Shown here one piece after another: positions 9,881 to 18,006 of a DNA stretch of 64,000 nt. The notes under the pieces were generated by a model. That model saw nothing but the letters and a program-made list of their open reading frames with translations. It did not search any database and was not told where the DNA came from. The stretch is from Serratia odorifera. GTDB taxonomy: Bacteria > Pseudomonadota > Gammaproteobacteria > Enterobacterales > Enterobacteriaceae. The stretch spans positions 1 to 64,000 of the forward strand of contig NZ_LR134117.1 of NCBI RefSeq assembly GCF_900635445.1. Direction: 5' to 3'. Positions within the stretch are counted from its first letter, which is position 1, and each line of letters begins with the position of its first letter. The position numbers and the translations under genes were made by a program.

Positions 9881-11482
9881 TCAACTGGCGATCACGTTTT
9901 GGGTCAATTGCAGAATGATGAACTCGGCCGGACGTACCGCCGCCACCCCGATCCGCACAACCATGCGGCCCTGGTTGATGTCGTCCTGGGTCATGGTTGT
10001 CCCGAGCCCAATCTGCACGTAATACGCCTGTTCAGGCGTCTCCCCTTGCAAGGCGCCCTTGCGCCACAACGCATTGAGATAGTGGTCCAGTCCGCCGCGC
10101 ACCTGCTCCCAGGTCAGCGGACTGTTGGGTTCAAACACCGCAGCTTGCAGGGCCGTACGGGCATCGCGCTCAAGGGTGTTGAACAGGCGGCGCACCGGGA
10201 TATACCGCCAGAGGTCATTATCCTTCTGGGTCCGGGCCCCCCACACCATCAGGCCCTGGCCGCGAAACGCGCGGATCGCGTTGATCTGCGGGCCGATAAG
10301 TTTTGTGTTCAACGTATCGTCGAACCGAACCGGCACAGGCTTATCCCAGGGGGTCGGTGCTTTAGCCGGCTCAGGCGAAGCACTGCCTCCGCCCCCTGAG
10401 CTTACTGGTGCTGACGTTTCCCCCTGAACCACCAGGGCCGTCACGCCGGCCACGGCCACGTTGGCCGGGGCCTTCCAGACCCCGCGCTCACGGTCCACGC
10501 GGGCGTATACCCCGGCCATCGCCACGCTGGCCCGCAATACGACAGGCACGGAAGGCAGTGTGCCGGCAAAGGCCTGTTCGACCCGTTTCAGCACGTCCTG
10601 CGCTTGCTTGTGGTTCGCTGTCAGGCTTGCCGCCCGGAGTGCATCAAGGGTAACCAGCTCCTTTTTAACAAGATCTGTATTCTCTTTATTCAGGGCAGCA
10701 GCCTGCTCCGCATTCAGGGTAGCAGCCTGCTCCGCATTCAGGGTAGCAGCCTGCTCCGCCGTGCACTTGACGGTCACCAGGTGCTCATACCCTGGCCAGC
10801 CGGGGCGCGACACATAGTCACGGTAATTGCGTGCATACCCCGTCAACAATGCAGGGAAATAGCTGGCAACCTGCGTTTTGTCCGCCACCACGGGGGCCAT
10901 CATGGCCCATTCTCCAGGAGCCTCAGCCGTCCCCGTCGGCCATGCATCCGTCAGCAGAAAACGGCCGGGGTTGCCGCCCGGCGTCTCACTGGCCCCCAAC
11001 AGCGTCCCCAACGCCGTATAGACGGTCTGATCGGCCACGGAACCCTCATATTCACACCAGCACAAGAGCGTGATGTCGGGACACTGCGCAATCGCCGGAC
11101 CGATCAATGCAATCGACGGCGACGACACGTCGACTTTTTTATTGTCGTGGCGGACAGGCAATACGTAGCAGGGTCCGCCCCCGTTCTCGAAATACAACCG
11201 GACACTGTTCGACCCCATGAACCGCTCGTCCTGAACGTGCGGGAGGTTTTGGGTTACATCGATGGTGATACTGTCCGAGGGGGCAAACTTGTGGCTGAAA
11301 TCCAGCCAGCTGTCGACACGCACGCAGGTCAGCGGGGCTTTTGCTGCGAGTGTTTCCTTCTGATTTTTGGCGTTGAACACGCCCACAAAGACCGGCACCG
11401 CCGTCTCACCCTGTTGAATGCTCAGGGACAGTCCGCTGGTCTCCGTCACGTACACGCCCGGCACTGCATATGCTTTCGTCAT
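9881..11482 (-). CDS. afp3: eCIS contractile sheath protein Afp3-like, with an inserted repeat segment
   Basis: Intact 533-residue sheath protein. Core motifs are present: MTKAYAVPGVYVTE at the start, RLYFENGGGPCYVLP, RERGVWKAPANVAVAGV, IRAFRGQGLMVWGARTQ, TTMTQDDINQGRM and EFIILQLTQ at the end. It is longer than the roughly 450 residues I recall for Afp3. Part of the excess is a segment around residues 235-300 containing three AEQAA(T/A)LN units and a Lys/Glu/Leu-rich stretch likely to be helical, plus a Gly/Ser/Pro-rich linker near residue 365 (SSGGGGSASPEPAK). These fall in the variable outer domain of the sheath, not in the C-terminal core. It is therefore expected still to polymerise. Confidence 0.88.
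   Translation of the reverse strand: MTKAYAVPGVYVTETSGLSLSIQQGETAVPVFVGVFNAKNQKETLAAKAPLTCVRVDSWLDFSHKFAPSDSITIDVTQNLPHVQDERFMGSNSVRLYFENGGGPCYVLPVRHDNKKVDVSSPSIALIGPAIAQCPDITLLCWCEYEGSVADQTVYTALGTLLGASETPGGNPGRFLLTDAWPTGTAEAPGEWAMMAPVVADKTQVASYFPALLTGYARNYRDYVSRPGWPGYEHLVTVKCTAEQAATLNAEQAATLNAEQAAALNKENTDLVKKELVTLDALRAASLTANHKQAQDVLKRVEQAFAGTLPSVPVVLRASVAMAGVYARVDRERGVWKAPANVAVAGVTALVVQGETSAPVSSGGGGSASPEPAKAPTPWDKPVPVRFDDTLNTKLIGPQINAIRAFRGQGLMVWGARTQKDNDLWRYIPVRRLFNTLERDARTALQAAVFEPNSPLTWEQVRGGLDHYLNALWRKGALQGETPEQAYYVQIGLGTTMTQDDINQGRMVVRIGVAAVRPAEFIILQLTQNVIAS
10688..10759 (-). repeat. Three tandem 24-bp repeats inside the afp3 sheath gene
   Basis: Three copies of a 24-base unit (10688-10711, 10712-10735, 10736-10759) lie head to tail; the last two are identical and the first differs by one base. 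In frame they encode AEQAATLN, AEQAATLN and AEQAAALN. Because the unit is a multiple of three, copy-number change would lengthen or shorten the sheath outer domain without breaking the frame. Confidence 0.9.
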
Positions 11483-11541
11483 GATCCGTCCTCTTATTGG
11501 TCATACAACACGGCATCTGTCGATGCCGTGCGTTCAGCCCG

Positions 11542-12642
11542 TCAACCAGGCACCACATCCTGCGTCAATTGCAGCACGATGAACTCGGCCGGGCGTACCG
11601 CCGCCAACCCGACCTTCACAATCATCTGCCCCTGGTTGATCTCCGTCTGGGTCATGGTTGTCCCGAGTCCAATCTGCACGAAATACGCCTGTTGCGGGCT
11701 TTCACCCAACAAGGCGCCCTGCTGCCACAGGCCATGGACGTAGCTTTCAACCGCCCCGCGCACCCGCTCCCATGTCGGGGCGCTGTTGGGTTCGAACAGT
11801 GCCATGCTCATCGCCATGCGAATGTCCCGCTCAGCGGCGTTAAACAAACGGCGCACCGGCACATAGCGCCATGTGTCAGTCTGCCCTGCCAGTGTGCGGG
11901 CGCCCCAAATCAGCGGCCCCGTGCCGCGAAATGCCCGAATGACGTTGATTGCATGCCCGCTGTCGGGCTTGTTACAGGCCCCGGCCACCTCATCTGACAC
12001 CTTGTACCTTGGCGTCGCCCCGATGATGTCGACGTTCGCCGGGGCCTTCCACACGCCCCGCTGCCGGTCCACCCGGGCATACGCCCCCGCCACCGCCCCG
12101 CTTGGCGGGATGTCGGTACTTATGCCCGGCACGGTCAGCCAGGGGTAATACACCGCCGCCTGTGGCAGCTCGGGGTATGTACCCTGCGCCGCCCCTACCG
12201 CAGTAGAGGTAGCCATTTCGTCTTTGGGGCCGTCGAACAGGGCAAACAACGCCTGACCCGGCTTGCACAATGGTGTGACCTGCGGCATGAATTTGTTGAG
12301 TTTCACGCCGGCCTGAACCAGCAAGGTAACGTCGTCCAGCGCCGGCACCAGCGCCGACAGCGTGTCCACCGGGGCAGCGTAGCAATGGCCGCCGCCGTTG
12401 ATGAAATACAGCTTCAGCGACTGATACAGCAGGTCCGTCTCCAGCCCACTCTTACTATTACTATCCGCAAGCGTGACCACGTCCAGCCATGATGAGAACG
12501 CCGTCACACCGGCCTTCGTCGAACCCAGCCAGGTAGAAGAGCCCTCAAACGCAAACACGGGGACCGCCGTTTCCCCTGTCTGAATCGACAAGGACAGCCC
12601 GTTCGGCTCCTCGACGTACACCCCTGGTACTTTATAAACCAT
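11542..12642 (-). CDS. afp2: eCIS contractile sheath protein Afp2-like
   Basis: Intact 366-residue protein, near the 354 residues of Afp2, the main sheath subunit in the Serratia particle. It begins MVYKVPGVYVEEPNGLSLSI, nearly the same as afp3, and has LKLYFINGGGHCYAAPVD, RQRGVWKAPANVDI, IRAFRGTGPLIWGARTL, RRLFNAAERDIRMAMS and a C-terminus EFIVLQLTQDVVPG. The last third is almost identical to the matching part of afp3, showing they are paralogues. It follows afp1 by about 50 bases. A strong AT-rich spacer with a ribosome site (GGAGAATAT) precedes the ATG. Stoichiometry in this particle is inferred from Afp. Confidence 0.9.
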   Translation of the reverse strand: MVYKVPGVYVEEPNGLSLSIQTGETAVPVFAFEGSSTWLGSTKAGVTAFSSWLDVVTLADSNSKSGLETDLLYQSLKLYFINGGGHCYAAPVDTLSALVPALDDVTLLVQAGVKLNKFMPQVTPLCKPGQALFALFDGPKDEMATSTAVGAAQGTYPELPQAAVYYPWLTVPGISTDIPPSGAVAGAYARVDRQRGVWKAPANVDIIGATPRYKVSDEVAGACNKPDSGHAINVIRAFRGTGPLIWGARTLAGQTDTWRYVPVRRLFNAAERDIRMAMSMALFEPNSAPTWERVRGAVESYVHGLWQQGALLGESPQQAYFVQIGLGTTMTQTEINQGQMIVKVGLAAVRPAEFIVLQLTQDVVPG

Positions 12643-12691
12643 GATATATTCTCCCGTTTACGGGGGCCGGTTACCGGCCCCTCACACGCTG

Positions 12692-13141
12692 TCAGTGAAA
12701 TTGCAGGGTCAGCCGATCGGCCGCCAGGGTAAGCTCCTCAAACGCGACTTCATTGCTGGTCGCATCAAGGCTCGGGCCGGTCCATTTTGTCGGGAAGGCG
12801 TTCATCACGCTCCAGGTCACCAGCAGTTCGGAGCCCGTCTCGTTGGTCAGGCTGATAGACAGGTCCTTCTTCTCCACCCGGTTGAAAGAAATGGAGTTAA
12901 GCCATTCATATAACTGGCCTTGCTTGGGGACGATGCCGCGTTTGAGCGTGATGGTTAAGGGTTCAAGCTGACCCGGCATCTGATACAGATTGCCGGTACC
13001 ATCCCGGTATTTCACCAACTCCACCGACTGGTCGAGCCCCGACACGCTGCTGAAACTCATTTGCTCTTTGCCCACTGACACCACAAAACGGTAGGTCGGA
13101 ATTGGGTAGGTGCTGCCTATTGTTTTAGCTAAAATTGCCAT
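12692..13141 (-). CDS. afp1: eCIS inner tube protein Afp1-like
   Basis: Intact 149-residue protein, the same length as Serratia Afp1. It starts MAILAKTIGSTYPIPTYRFV, continues VSGLDQSVELVKYRDGTG and MPGQLEPLTITLKRGIVP, and has LTNETGSELLVTWSVMNAFP and DATSNEVAFEELTLAADRLT near the end, a residue-by-residue pattern of the eCIS/phage gp19-like tube family. It stacks as hexamers to form the tube carrying the toxin cargo. The start at 13141 is chosen over an ATG eight codons upstream because GGAG lies eight bases before it. It is the first structural gene of the operon, about 190 bases after the LuxR-type gene. Confidence 0.92.
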   Translation of the reverse strand: MAILAKTIGSTYPIPTYRFVVSVGKEQMSFSSVSGLDQSVELVKYRDGTGNLYQMPGQLEPLTITLKRGIVPKQGQLYEWLNSISFNRVEKKDLSISLTNETGSELLVTWSVMNAFPTKWTGPSLDATSNEVAFEELTLAADRLTLQFH

Positions 13142-13328
13142 TGTCTTACTCCTCTGCCTTTTCACGTGCCGCGCATGCTCGCGCAGCGGTTCGCTGTTGC
13201 CACGTCACCGGAACACTGCCCGGCGAGCGTCGCTGTCCATTAATTCACGTGCGGATCTTGTGCCTGACGCCCGTCGGGCGCCGGCCCGAATGGCGGGCGT
13301 TCTGCAAAGGCCGGGTCAGCACGGCGCC

Positions 13329-13931
13329 TTACGCCTGCACCTTCTTGACTAATTTCCAATACAAATCCCTGTTATTTTTTACGTTGAGTTTTCTCATGGC
13401 ATTTCGCTTGTGGGCACTGATGGTTTTTACGCTGCGATTACAGAATCGCGCGATATCAGTGACCTTTCGCCCAAGGAGCCATTCGCTCAGGACAAAGGTT
13501 TCAGTCACGCTGATCGGAGCCTGTTTAGAGGTGGAGGTGGATCCGGAGCGGTGAGGCGGCGTGGGAGGGCCGCCCTGCGTCCCCCGGATCCCCTGAAGCA
13601 ACTGTTTTTTCATTGCCTCGGCGTGTTCGCATCGATGAATAAACGTTATGCCGTCACAGCTGGTCCATAAGGCATCACTGAAGATGACAACGGGTCTCCC
13701 TTGCAAAGAGGCGCTTTTTTTGATTTCCAGGAATACCTGCGTTTCATTGGCAAAATACATGTCGATGAGGATCGCATCGTCCTTCCCGGGTTCGCATTCA
13801 GACAAGGCTTCCATGCGGTCTTTCACCGCGCGAACGCTGACGCCCATAGCGGCGAGCATCGCCTTTAATCCGAGAACACCCAGGGGTGAGTCCCCGATAA
13901 TAGAAACGCTCAACTGCGGTTTTGTCTCCAT
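13329..13931 (-). CDS. LuxR/RcsB-type response regulator upstream of the eCIS operon
   Basis: A 200-residue protein with an N-terminal receiver-like domain (residues 1-115) and a C-terminal LuxR-type helix-turn-helix (about 135-195: LSEWLLGRKVTDIARFCNRS followed by VKTISAHKRNAMRKLNVKNN). Asp57 in ILIDMYF sits where the phosphorylated Asp is found in RcsB-like proteins; the usual acidic pair near residue 13 is reduced to one Asp (IIGDSPLG), so it may be an atypical receiver. No sensor kinase gene is next to it. It is in the same direction as afp1 and about 190 bases upstream, so it is the best local candidate for eCIS control and may share its transcript. The target is inference. Confidence 0.75.
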   Translation of the reverse strand: METKPQLSVSIIGDSPLGVLGLKAMLAAMGVSVRAVKDRMEALSECEPGKDDAILIDMYFANETQVFLEIKKSASLQGRPVVIFSDALWTSCDGITFIHRCEHAEAMKKQLLQGIRGTQGGPPTPPHRSGSTSTSKQAPISVTETFVLSEWLLGRKVTDIARFCNRSVKTISAHKRNAMRKLNVKNNRDLYWKLVKKVQA

Positions 13932-14843
13932 GACATCCTCTTTTTATTCAAGCTATTAAGCAGAACCCGGAGGCTTCCCCCAGCATTCATCAACTCGGCC
14001 AGACTAGATAGACAAGATATAATCAACGATAGAAAACACGACCAACCAAAACAGGAGGCAAAAGGCGACCATACACAGACAGACGTTTCGTCTGGTAATC
14101 CATTGCCTACGTTCAAAAGATATTTTTGCTTTCACAACACATTCCAGACATCGGTTGAACTTAAATCACGGGTGATACGTTGAGTGATGAACATTCTGAA
14201 AGGTCAGGTAGGAGTCCATTAAAAATGCAGACTTTGGAGCCATATGTTTACTGGCCAATGGAGCCTCCTTTCAACGCGAGAAAAGGATCCGTTGCAGGAC
14301 AGTCATACCTAAACAGAGTCGACCCGGAAAGGCCAGATCACCACGCACTCCGAACACACTGTGCAAGGCGGAAAAAACAACGAAATAGCACGCAGAAAAG
14401 ACATGGCGACAAGCCAAAAATCACAACGTTCCCTCAAGAACAAACAGAATAAGCACGGCGACGACTGACAGTACATTGCATACCGGACATACTGTGACAG
14501 GAATACGCAGCAGTGCGAATGTTGATACCCCCCTTACAAAGATATTTTCATTGGGAATCGCTGAGTGCATCCAGAACGGGAAGAAGCGACCGAAAAGAAG
14601 ATGAACACACTTTTTGAAACAAGACAAAATACACGCCCCCCGCCCCCACGAGGATAAAAATAAAAAAACCGAACAACAGTAAGCAAGCTATGCAAAATAA
14701 TTTAATCCTTGCCGTCACGACGTGTCTTTTTTCTTTCAGGTATCGAGCAAAAATACGCATGCAACACCCTTTATTGACATTTTTCCAGACCTAAAATGGT
14801 CTGTCTTAATGCCCAGGAAATACGTTGGCAACCTTCAATCATA
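13932..14843. other. Long leader region between the ops-like elements and the regulator gene; no firm gene
   Basis: About 900 bases of low-GC sequence separate the LuxR-type gene from the first ops-like element. Apart from one weak small membrane ORF (14548-14760, minus) I see no gene with family resemblance. A plus-strand frame at 14180-14452 has no ribosome site and an odd composition and is not called. The region is well placed to be the untranslated leader of the eCIS transcript if that transcript starts beyond 15111. Confidence 0.5.
14548..14760 (-). CDS. Possible small membrane protein (70 aa)
   Basis: A short frame with one strong membrane segment (about residues 21-45, IKLFCIACLLLFGFFIFILV then GAGGVYF) after a basic N-terminus (RIFARYLKEKRHVV). 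An AAAGGG-like ribosome site is five to seven bases before the ATG. I do not recognise a family. It lies within the putative eCIS leader and in the same direction. It could be a chance frame in AT-rich DNA; the only support is the start context and the clear charge and hydrophobicity pattern. Confidence 0.35.
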   Translation of the reverse strand: MRIFARYLKEKRHVVTARIKLFCIACLLLFGFFIFILVGAGGVYFVLFQKVCSSSFRSLLPVLDALSDSQ

Positions 14844-14876
14844 GCTACCGCACGGGACATTTTGATACAAAATGTC
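14844..14876 (-). promoter_or_regulatory. ops/JUMPStart-like element, copy 1 (hairpin plus GCGGTAGC)
   Basis: Read on the minus strand, a 9-bp perfect hairpin (arms GACATTTTG and CAAAATGTC, 3-base loop, 14856-14876) is followed by CCGTGCGGTAGC (14844-14855). GCGGTAGC is the core of the ops element recognised by RfaH-family antiterminators (consensus GGCGGTAG). Direction is towards the eCIS operon. Known: Serratia afp is activated by the RfaH-like AnfA1. The link here is inference. Confidence 0.55.
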
Positions 14877-15078
14877 TCATCACCTTGAAATAAATCATCT
14901 CATTGATATTTAATAATTTTATTTTTTGAAGGGGTTTAAGGGGAATTGTTTTTAGTTTGTTTTGGGTTTGTTTATTGTTGGTTTTAGGATTCATCCACTA
15001 TCCTCTTGTGAGGTAACAGTGGTTGGGCGACTGAGTTTGGTGATTTTCTGCTCACAATGGTGAGTCTTTGCCCACCCC

Positions 15079-15111
15079 GCTACCGCACGGGACATTTTGT
15101 ATCAAAATGTC
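15079..15111 (-). promoter_or_regulatory. ops/JUMPStart-like element, copy 2
   Basis: A second copy 235 bases from the first. It has the same 12-base GCGGTAGC-containing block (15079-15090) and the same 9-bp hairpin arms (15091-15111); only the 3-base loop differs, TAT versus ATA, which are reverse complements. The sequences beyond the 33-bp element are unrelated, so the identity is not explained by a longer duplication. Same orientation as copy 1. Confidence 0.5.
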
Positions 15112-15170
15112 TCCGTGTTTTGTTTATATAGTAAGCGTCAAGCCCGCCAAAGCTGGTCGAGTCCGTCAAG

Positions 15171-16512
15171 GTGGTGTAAATTCAGTTACAGCCTTCCGGT
15201 CCGGTAATGGGCCTGTTATGCGCTGATTGGCAGCGCCTCGATAACGTCGTCTTCAGCGGCCGACTCTATCTCCGCCATACTGTGTTGCGGCAGGTAGCGG
15301 TTCTGCAGCAGCCATTCTTCGTTCTGCTCCGTCAGGACCGCTCCCAGCAGCCGCATGATGCTCTCTTCGTTGGGGAAGATGCCCACCACGTCGGCACGCC
15401 GCTTCACCTCTTTGTTCAGGCGCTCCAGCGTGTTGGTCGAGTGGATTTTCACACGGTGCGCCTTCGGGAAGCCGAAGTACGCCAGCACGTCCGCTTCCGC
15501 TTCGTCCATCATCTCCGTGACCGCCGGGAAGCTCTTTTCCAGCTGGGCCGCAACCTCGCGCCAGGTGGCGTGGGCGCTTTTCTCCTCGGTCTGTACGAAT
15601 ACCTGCTGCAGAGCGGCGCGGACCACCGACTGGCTGGCCCTGCTGACGCGCCCCAGCACGTTGCGCATGAAGTGGACCCGACAGCGCTGCCAGCTTGCAC
15701 AGAACACCTGTCGTATCGCCGCCTTAAGGCCGCTGTGCGAGTCGGAGATAACCAGCTTCACACCTTCCAGACCGCGCTCCTTCAGGCTCAGCAGGAAGGC
15801 CAGCCAGAACGCCTTGGCTTCTGATTCACCGATGCCCATCCCGATAATCTCCCGGCGACCGTCCGAGCTGACCGCGCAGGCGATTATTACCGCCACGTTG
15901 ACCACCCGGCCGTTCTTGCGCACCTTCACGTAGGTCGCATCCAGCCACAAGTAGGGCCATTCCCCTTCCAGCGGCCGCTGCAGGAACGCCTGTACGCGCT
16001 CATCGATGCCGCGGCAGATGGATGACACCTGGCTGCGGGAGATACCGGTCATCCCCATCGACTGGACCAGGGCGTCAACCTTGCGGGTCGAGACGCCGTT
16101 TATCCATGCTTCCTGGATAACCGCGTTAAGCGCCTTCTCCGAGAGCCTGCGGGCCTCGAGGAAGGGCGGGAAGTAGGTGCCTTCCCGCAGCTTCGGGATA
16201 CGCAGGTCCAGCGTGCCGAGGCGGGTGTTGTACTGACGGTCACGGTAGCCGTTGCGGTAGGTCTCGCGCTCATCACTGCGCTCATGGGGCTCTGCGTTGA
16301 TGCGCGCAGTGACGTCAGCTTCCATGATGCGGTTGAGCATAAACTCGGTGAGCTCACGTAAAAAATCCTCGCCGCCAAGTTGCGCCAGGGTGTTGCTGAA
16401 TGTCATGCTGTGGTCAGCCATCGGTTGACTCCTTTTAAGATAATTGTCTTTGCAAACTATTACCTTACCGGATAAGCCGATGGCTCTCACCATCCTTCCG
16501 AATTTACACCAC
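15171..16512 (-). mobile_element. IS256-family insertion sequence
   Basis: The element is bounded by inverted ends that begin with the same 13 bases, GTGGTGTAAATTC (15171 on the plus strand, 16512 on the minus strand), and contains one transposase gene filling most of its 1.34 kb, the normal size for this family. The 8 bases outside each end (ccgtcaag and gtccctgg) do not match, so there is no clear target duplication. Its right end lies inside the 3' end of a tyrosine recombinase gene. Confidence 0.85.
15216..16421 (-). CDS. IS256-family transposase (mutator type)
   Basis: Intact protein of about 401 residues starting MADHSMTFSNTLAQLGGEDF, with AAAAGGAG seven bases before the ATG at 16421. 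The DDE catalytic core is visible: WLDATYVKVR (first Asp), VISDSHSGLKAAI (second Asp) and the C-terminal NTLERLNKEVKRR (Glu). RxxxYRNGYRxR near residue 55 is the usual N-terminal motif. It moves the element by cut-and-circle transposition. Upstream in-frame codons (to 16493) run into the inverted repeat and are not coding. No sign of damage, so the element may be active. Confidence 0.93.
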   Translation of the reverse strand: MADHSMTFSNTLAQLGGEDFLRELTEFMLNRIMEADVTARINAEPHERSDERETYRNGYRDRQYNTRLGTLDLRIPKLREGTYFPPFLEARRLSEKALNAVIQEAWINGVSTRKVDALVQSMGMTGISRSQVSSICRGIDERVQAFLQRPLEGEWPYLWLDATYVKVRKNGRVVNVAVIIACAVSSDGRREIIGMGIGESEAKAFWLAFLLSLKERGLEGVKLVISDSHSGLKAAIRQVFCASWQRCRVHFMRNVLGRVSRASQSVVRAALQQVFVQTEEKSAHATWREVAAQLEKSFPAVTEMMDEAEADVLAYFGFPKAHRVKIHSTNTLERLNKEVKRRADVVGIFPNEESIMRLLGAVLTEQNEEWLLQNRYLPQHSMAEIESAAEDDVIEALPISA

Positions 16513-17074
16513 GTCCCTGGACTCTACCCCAAAGCTTAAGGAATCGGGCCGAGTTACTGGCTGTATATGTTACAGTATGTTGAATATTTCGATGGCCCAG
16601 GTAGTCCTGAATCAACCGCGTGTCAACCCCCTGATCGGCTAACGCAAACCCGCAGGAATGCCTCAACATGTGGGGATGAACTTTCACCGGTATATTTGCC
16701 ATCACCCCCAGATTAGAAATGAGACTATATACACGCTTTCTGGATATTTTAAGTCCTTTGGCTGAAAGAAAGACCCACTCGCTGTCAGCACCATTAAATT
16801 CATCCCTTAATTTAAACCATGCTCTCAACATAACCACTTCTTTATCCCGCAAAGGATGTATGGTTGAGAATCCATTTTTCAATCTATAAATACAGATTGT
16901 TCTTTCTTCCAAATCAATATCCGACAACCTTAAAGAGCAAAGCTCACTCACCCTTAACCCATGAGTAAATGAAAGATAAACAATGCAATAATCTCTTACT
17001 CCATGAGTGCCTTCCAGGCTTATTTCCAAAAGTTTTTCAATTTCGTTCCCTGTTAAGTGCTTTCTTTTTTTCAT
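16487..17074 (-). CDS. FimB/FimE-type tyrosine recombinase, 3' end replaced by the IS256 element
   Basis: A 195-residue protein of the small fimbrial phase-switch recombinase family. Catalytic residues are in place: Arg41 (THGLRVSEL), His135 and Arg138 (HPHMLRHS), His161 (LGHRNIQHT) and Tyr170 (VTYTASNSARF). The last codons after about GRVQGRG come from the IS256 end (16512), so the native C-terminus is lost by a few residues; catalytic parts remain. Such enzymes invert short promoter segments bounded by inverted repeats. Start: ATG at 17074; a GTG at 17086 is possible. AT-rich compared with the eCIS genes, suggesting separate origin. Its target is not known. Confidence 0.8.
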   Translation of the reverse strand: MKKRKHLTGNEIEKLLEISLEGTHGVRDYCIVYLSFTHGLRVSELCSLRLSDIDLEERTICIYRLKNGFSTIHPLRDKEVVMLRAWFKLRDEFNGADSEWVFLSAKGLKISRKRVYSLISNLGVMANIPVKVHPHMLRHSCGFALADQGVDTRLIQDYLGHRNIQHTVTYTASNSARFLKLWGRVQGRGVNSEGW

Positions 17075-17086
17075 TACAAATTTCAC

Positions 17087-17550
17087 TCTTTCTGTTTAAT
17101 GCATTAAATAGGGATGAACTCAGAAAAACACCTCTAGAGTGGTGCAATTGGTTATGTAACAAGCAGACTTATCAACATATTTTACGTACATATCATGCTG
17201 ACACGGCACTGAGAATCATCGTATCCAGTGTATGCTGCCACCCCCAACACTACATCAAACATCATCTAAACAAGTCAATTATGAAAAAAAATAACAGACA
17301 TAAGAACAGTCTTATTTAATTAAAAATAAAATAAATGGCACGAAAAGACAAGAAAAAATAAAATAACCAAGCAATTAATCAAGATGAATCCTATTTAATA
17401 TAAATTAAAGCGTCCCTGCACTCAGGGCGTGCATGAGCATTCCCGTGAGAAGAACAGGGCAGCCTGACGGCTGCAAATTGAAAACCGCGCCATCTGCCAG
17501 ACTCTGAGTTGCCATAACCTAATTTGAATATGTATGATCTGACTACATAG
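17087..17550. other. AT-rich intergenic region with no recognisable gene
   Basis: Between the recombinase start and the IS2 left end I see no frame with family resemblance or good start context. The 5 bases catag at 17546-17550 are the left copy of the IS2 target duplication, so this stretch and the DNA right of 18885 were contiguous before IS2 inserted. Confidence 0.5.
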
Positions 17551-17640
17551 TAGACTGGCCCCATGAATCTCCAGACAGTTGGTATCACTTAAATTAGTGA
17601 TAGTCTTAATACTAGTTTTAGACTAGTCGTTGGAGTCCGG

Positions 17641-18006
17641 ATGATTCATGTTCTAGGTCCAGAGAAGCGCAGACGGCGCAGCGTTCAGGAAAAAATCGCC
17701 ATTGTTCAGCAGAGCTTTGAGCCCGGAATGACCGTGTCGCTGGTCGCCCGTCAGCATGGCGTTGCTGCCAGTCAGCTGTTCCTGTGGCGTAAGCAATATC
17801 AGGAAGGCAGTCTCACTGCTGTTGCCGCTGGCGAACAGGTTGTACCCGCGTCGGAGCTGGCATCTGCGATGAAGCAAATTAAAGAGCTGCAGCGCCTGTT
17901 GGGCAAGAAAACCATGGAAAACGAACTGCTGAAAGAAGCCGTTGAATATGGCCGACAAAAAAAGTGGATAGCGCACGTGCCCTTGTTGCCGGAGGATGGC
18001 GAATAA
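17641..18006 (+). CDS. insC: IS2 InsC-like OrfA (DNA-binding part of the IS3-family transposase)
   Basis: A 121-residue protein beginning MIHVLGPEKRRRRSVQEKIA, nearly the same as E. coli InsC. It has the IS3-family helix-turn-helix (VSLVARQHGVAASQLFLWRK) and a leucine-zipper-like stretch (MKQIKELQRLLGKKTMENEL). Alone it represses the element's promoter; fused to OrfB by -1 frameshifting it forms the transposase. The slippery sequence is A7G at 17957-17964, near the end of this frame and at the start of the next. Confidence 0.95.
   Translation: MIHVLGPEKRRRRSVQEKIAIVQQSFEPGMTVSLVARQHGVAASQLFLWRKQYQEGSLTAVAAGEQVVPASELASAMKQIKELQRLLGKKTMENELLKEAVEYGRQKKWIAHVPLLPEDGE

Noticed and set aside
10688..10759. 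Tandem repeats as a CRISPR array
   Set aside because: Units are contiguous, without spacers, and in frame inside a sheath gene.
10604..11743. Plus-strand frame of about 379 codons
   Set aside because: Antisense to the sheath genes afp3 and afp2, with repeats that are only the reverse of the AEQAATLN units.
14180..14452. 90-codon plus-strand frame in the eCIS leader
   Set aside because: No ribosome site, low complexity, no resemblance to any family.
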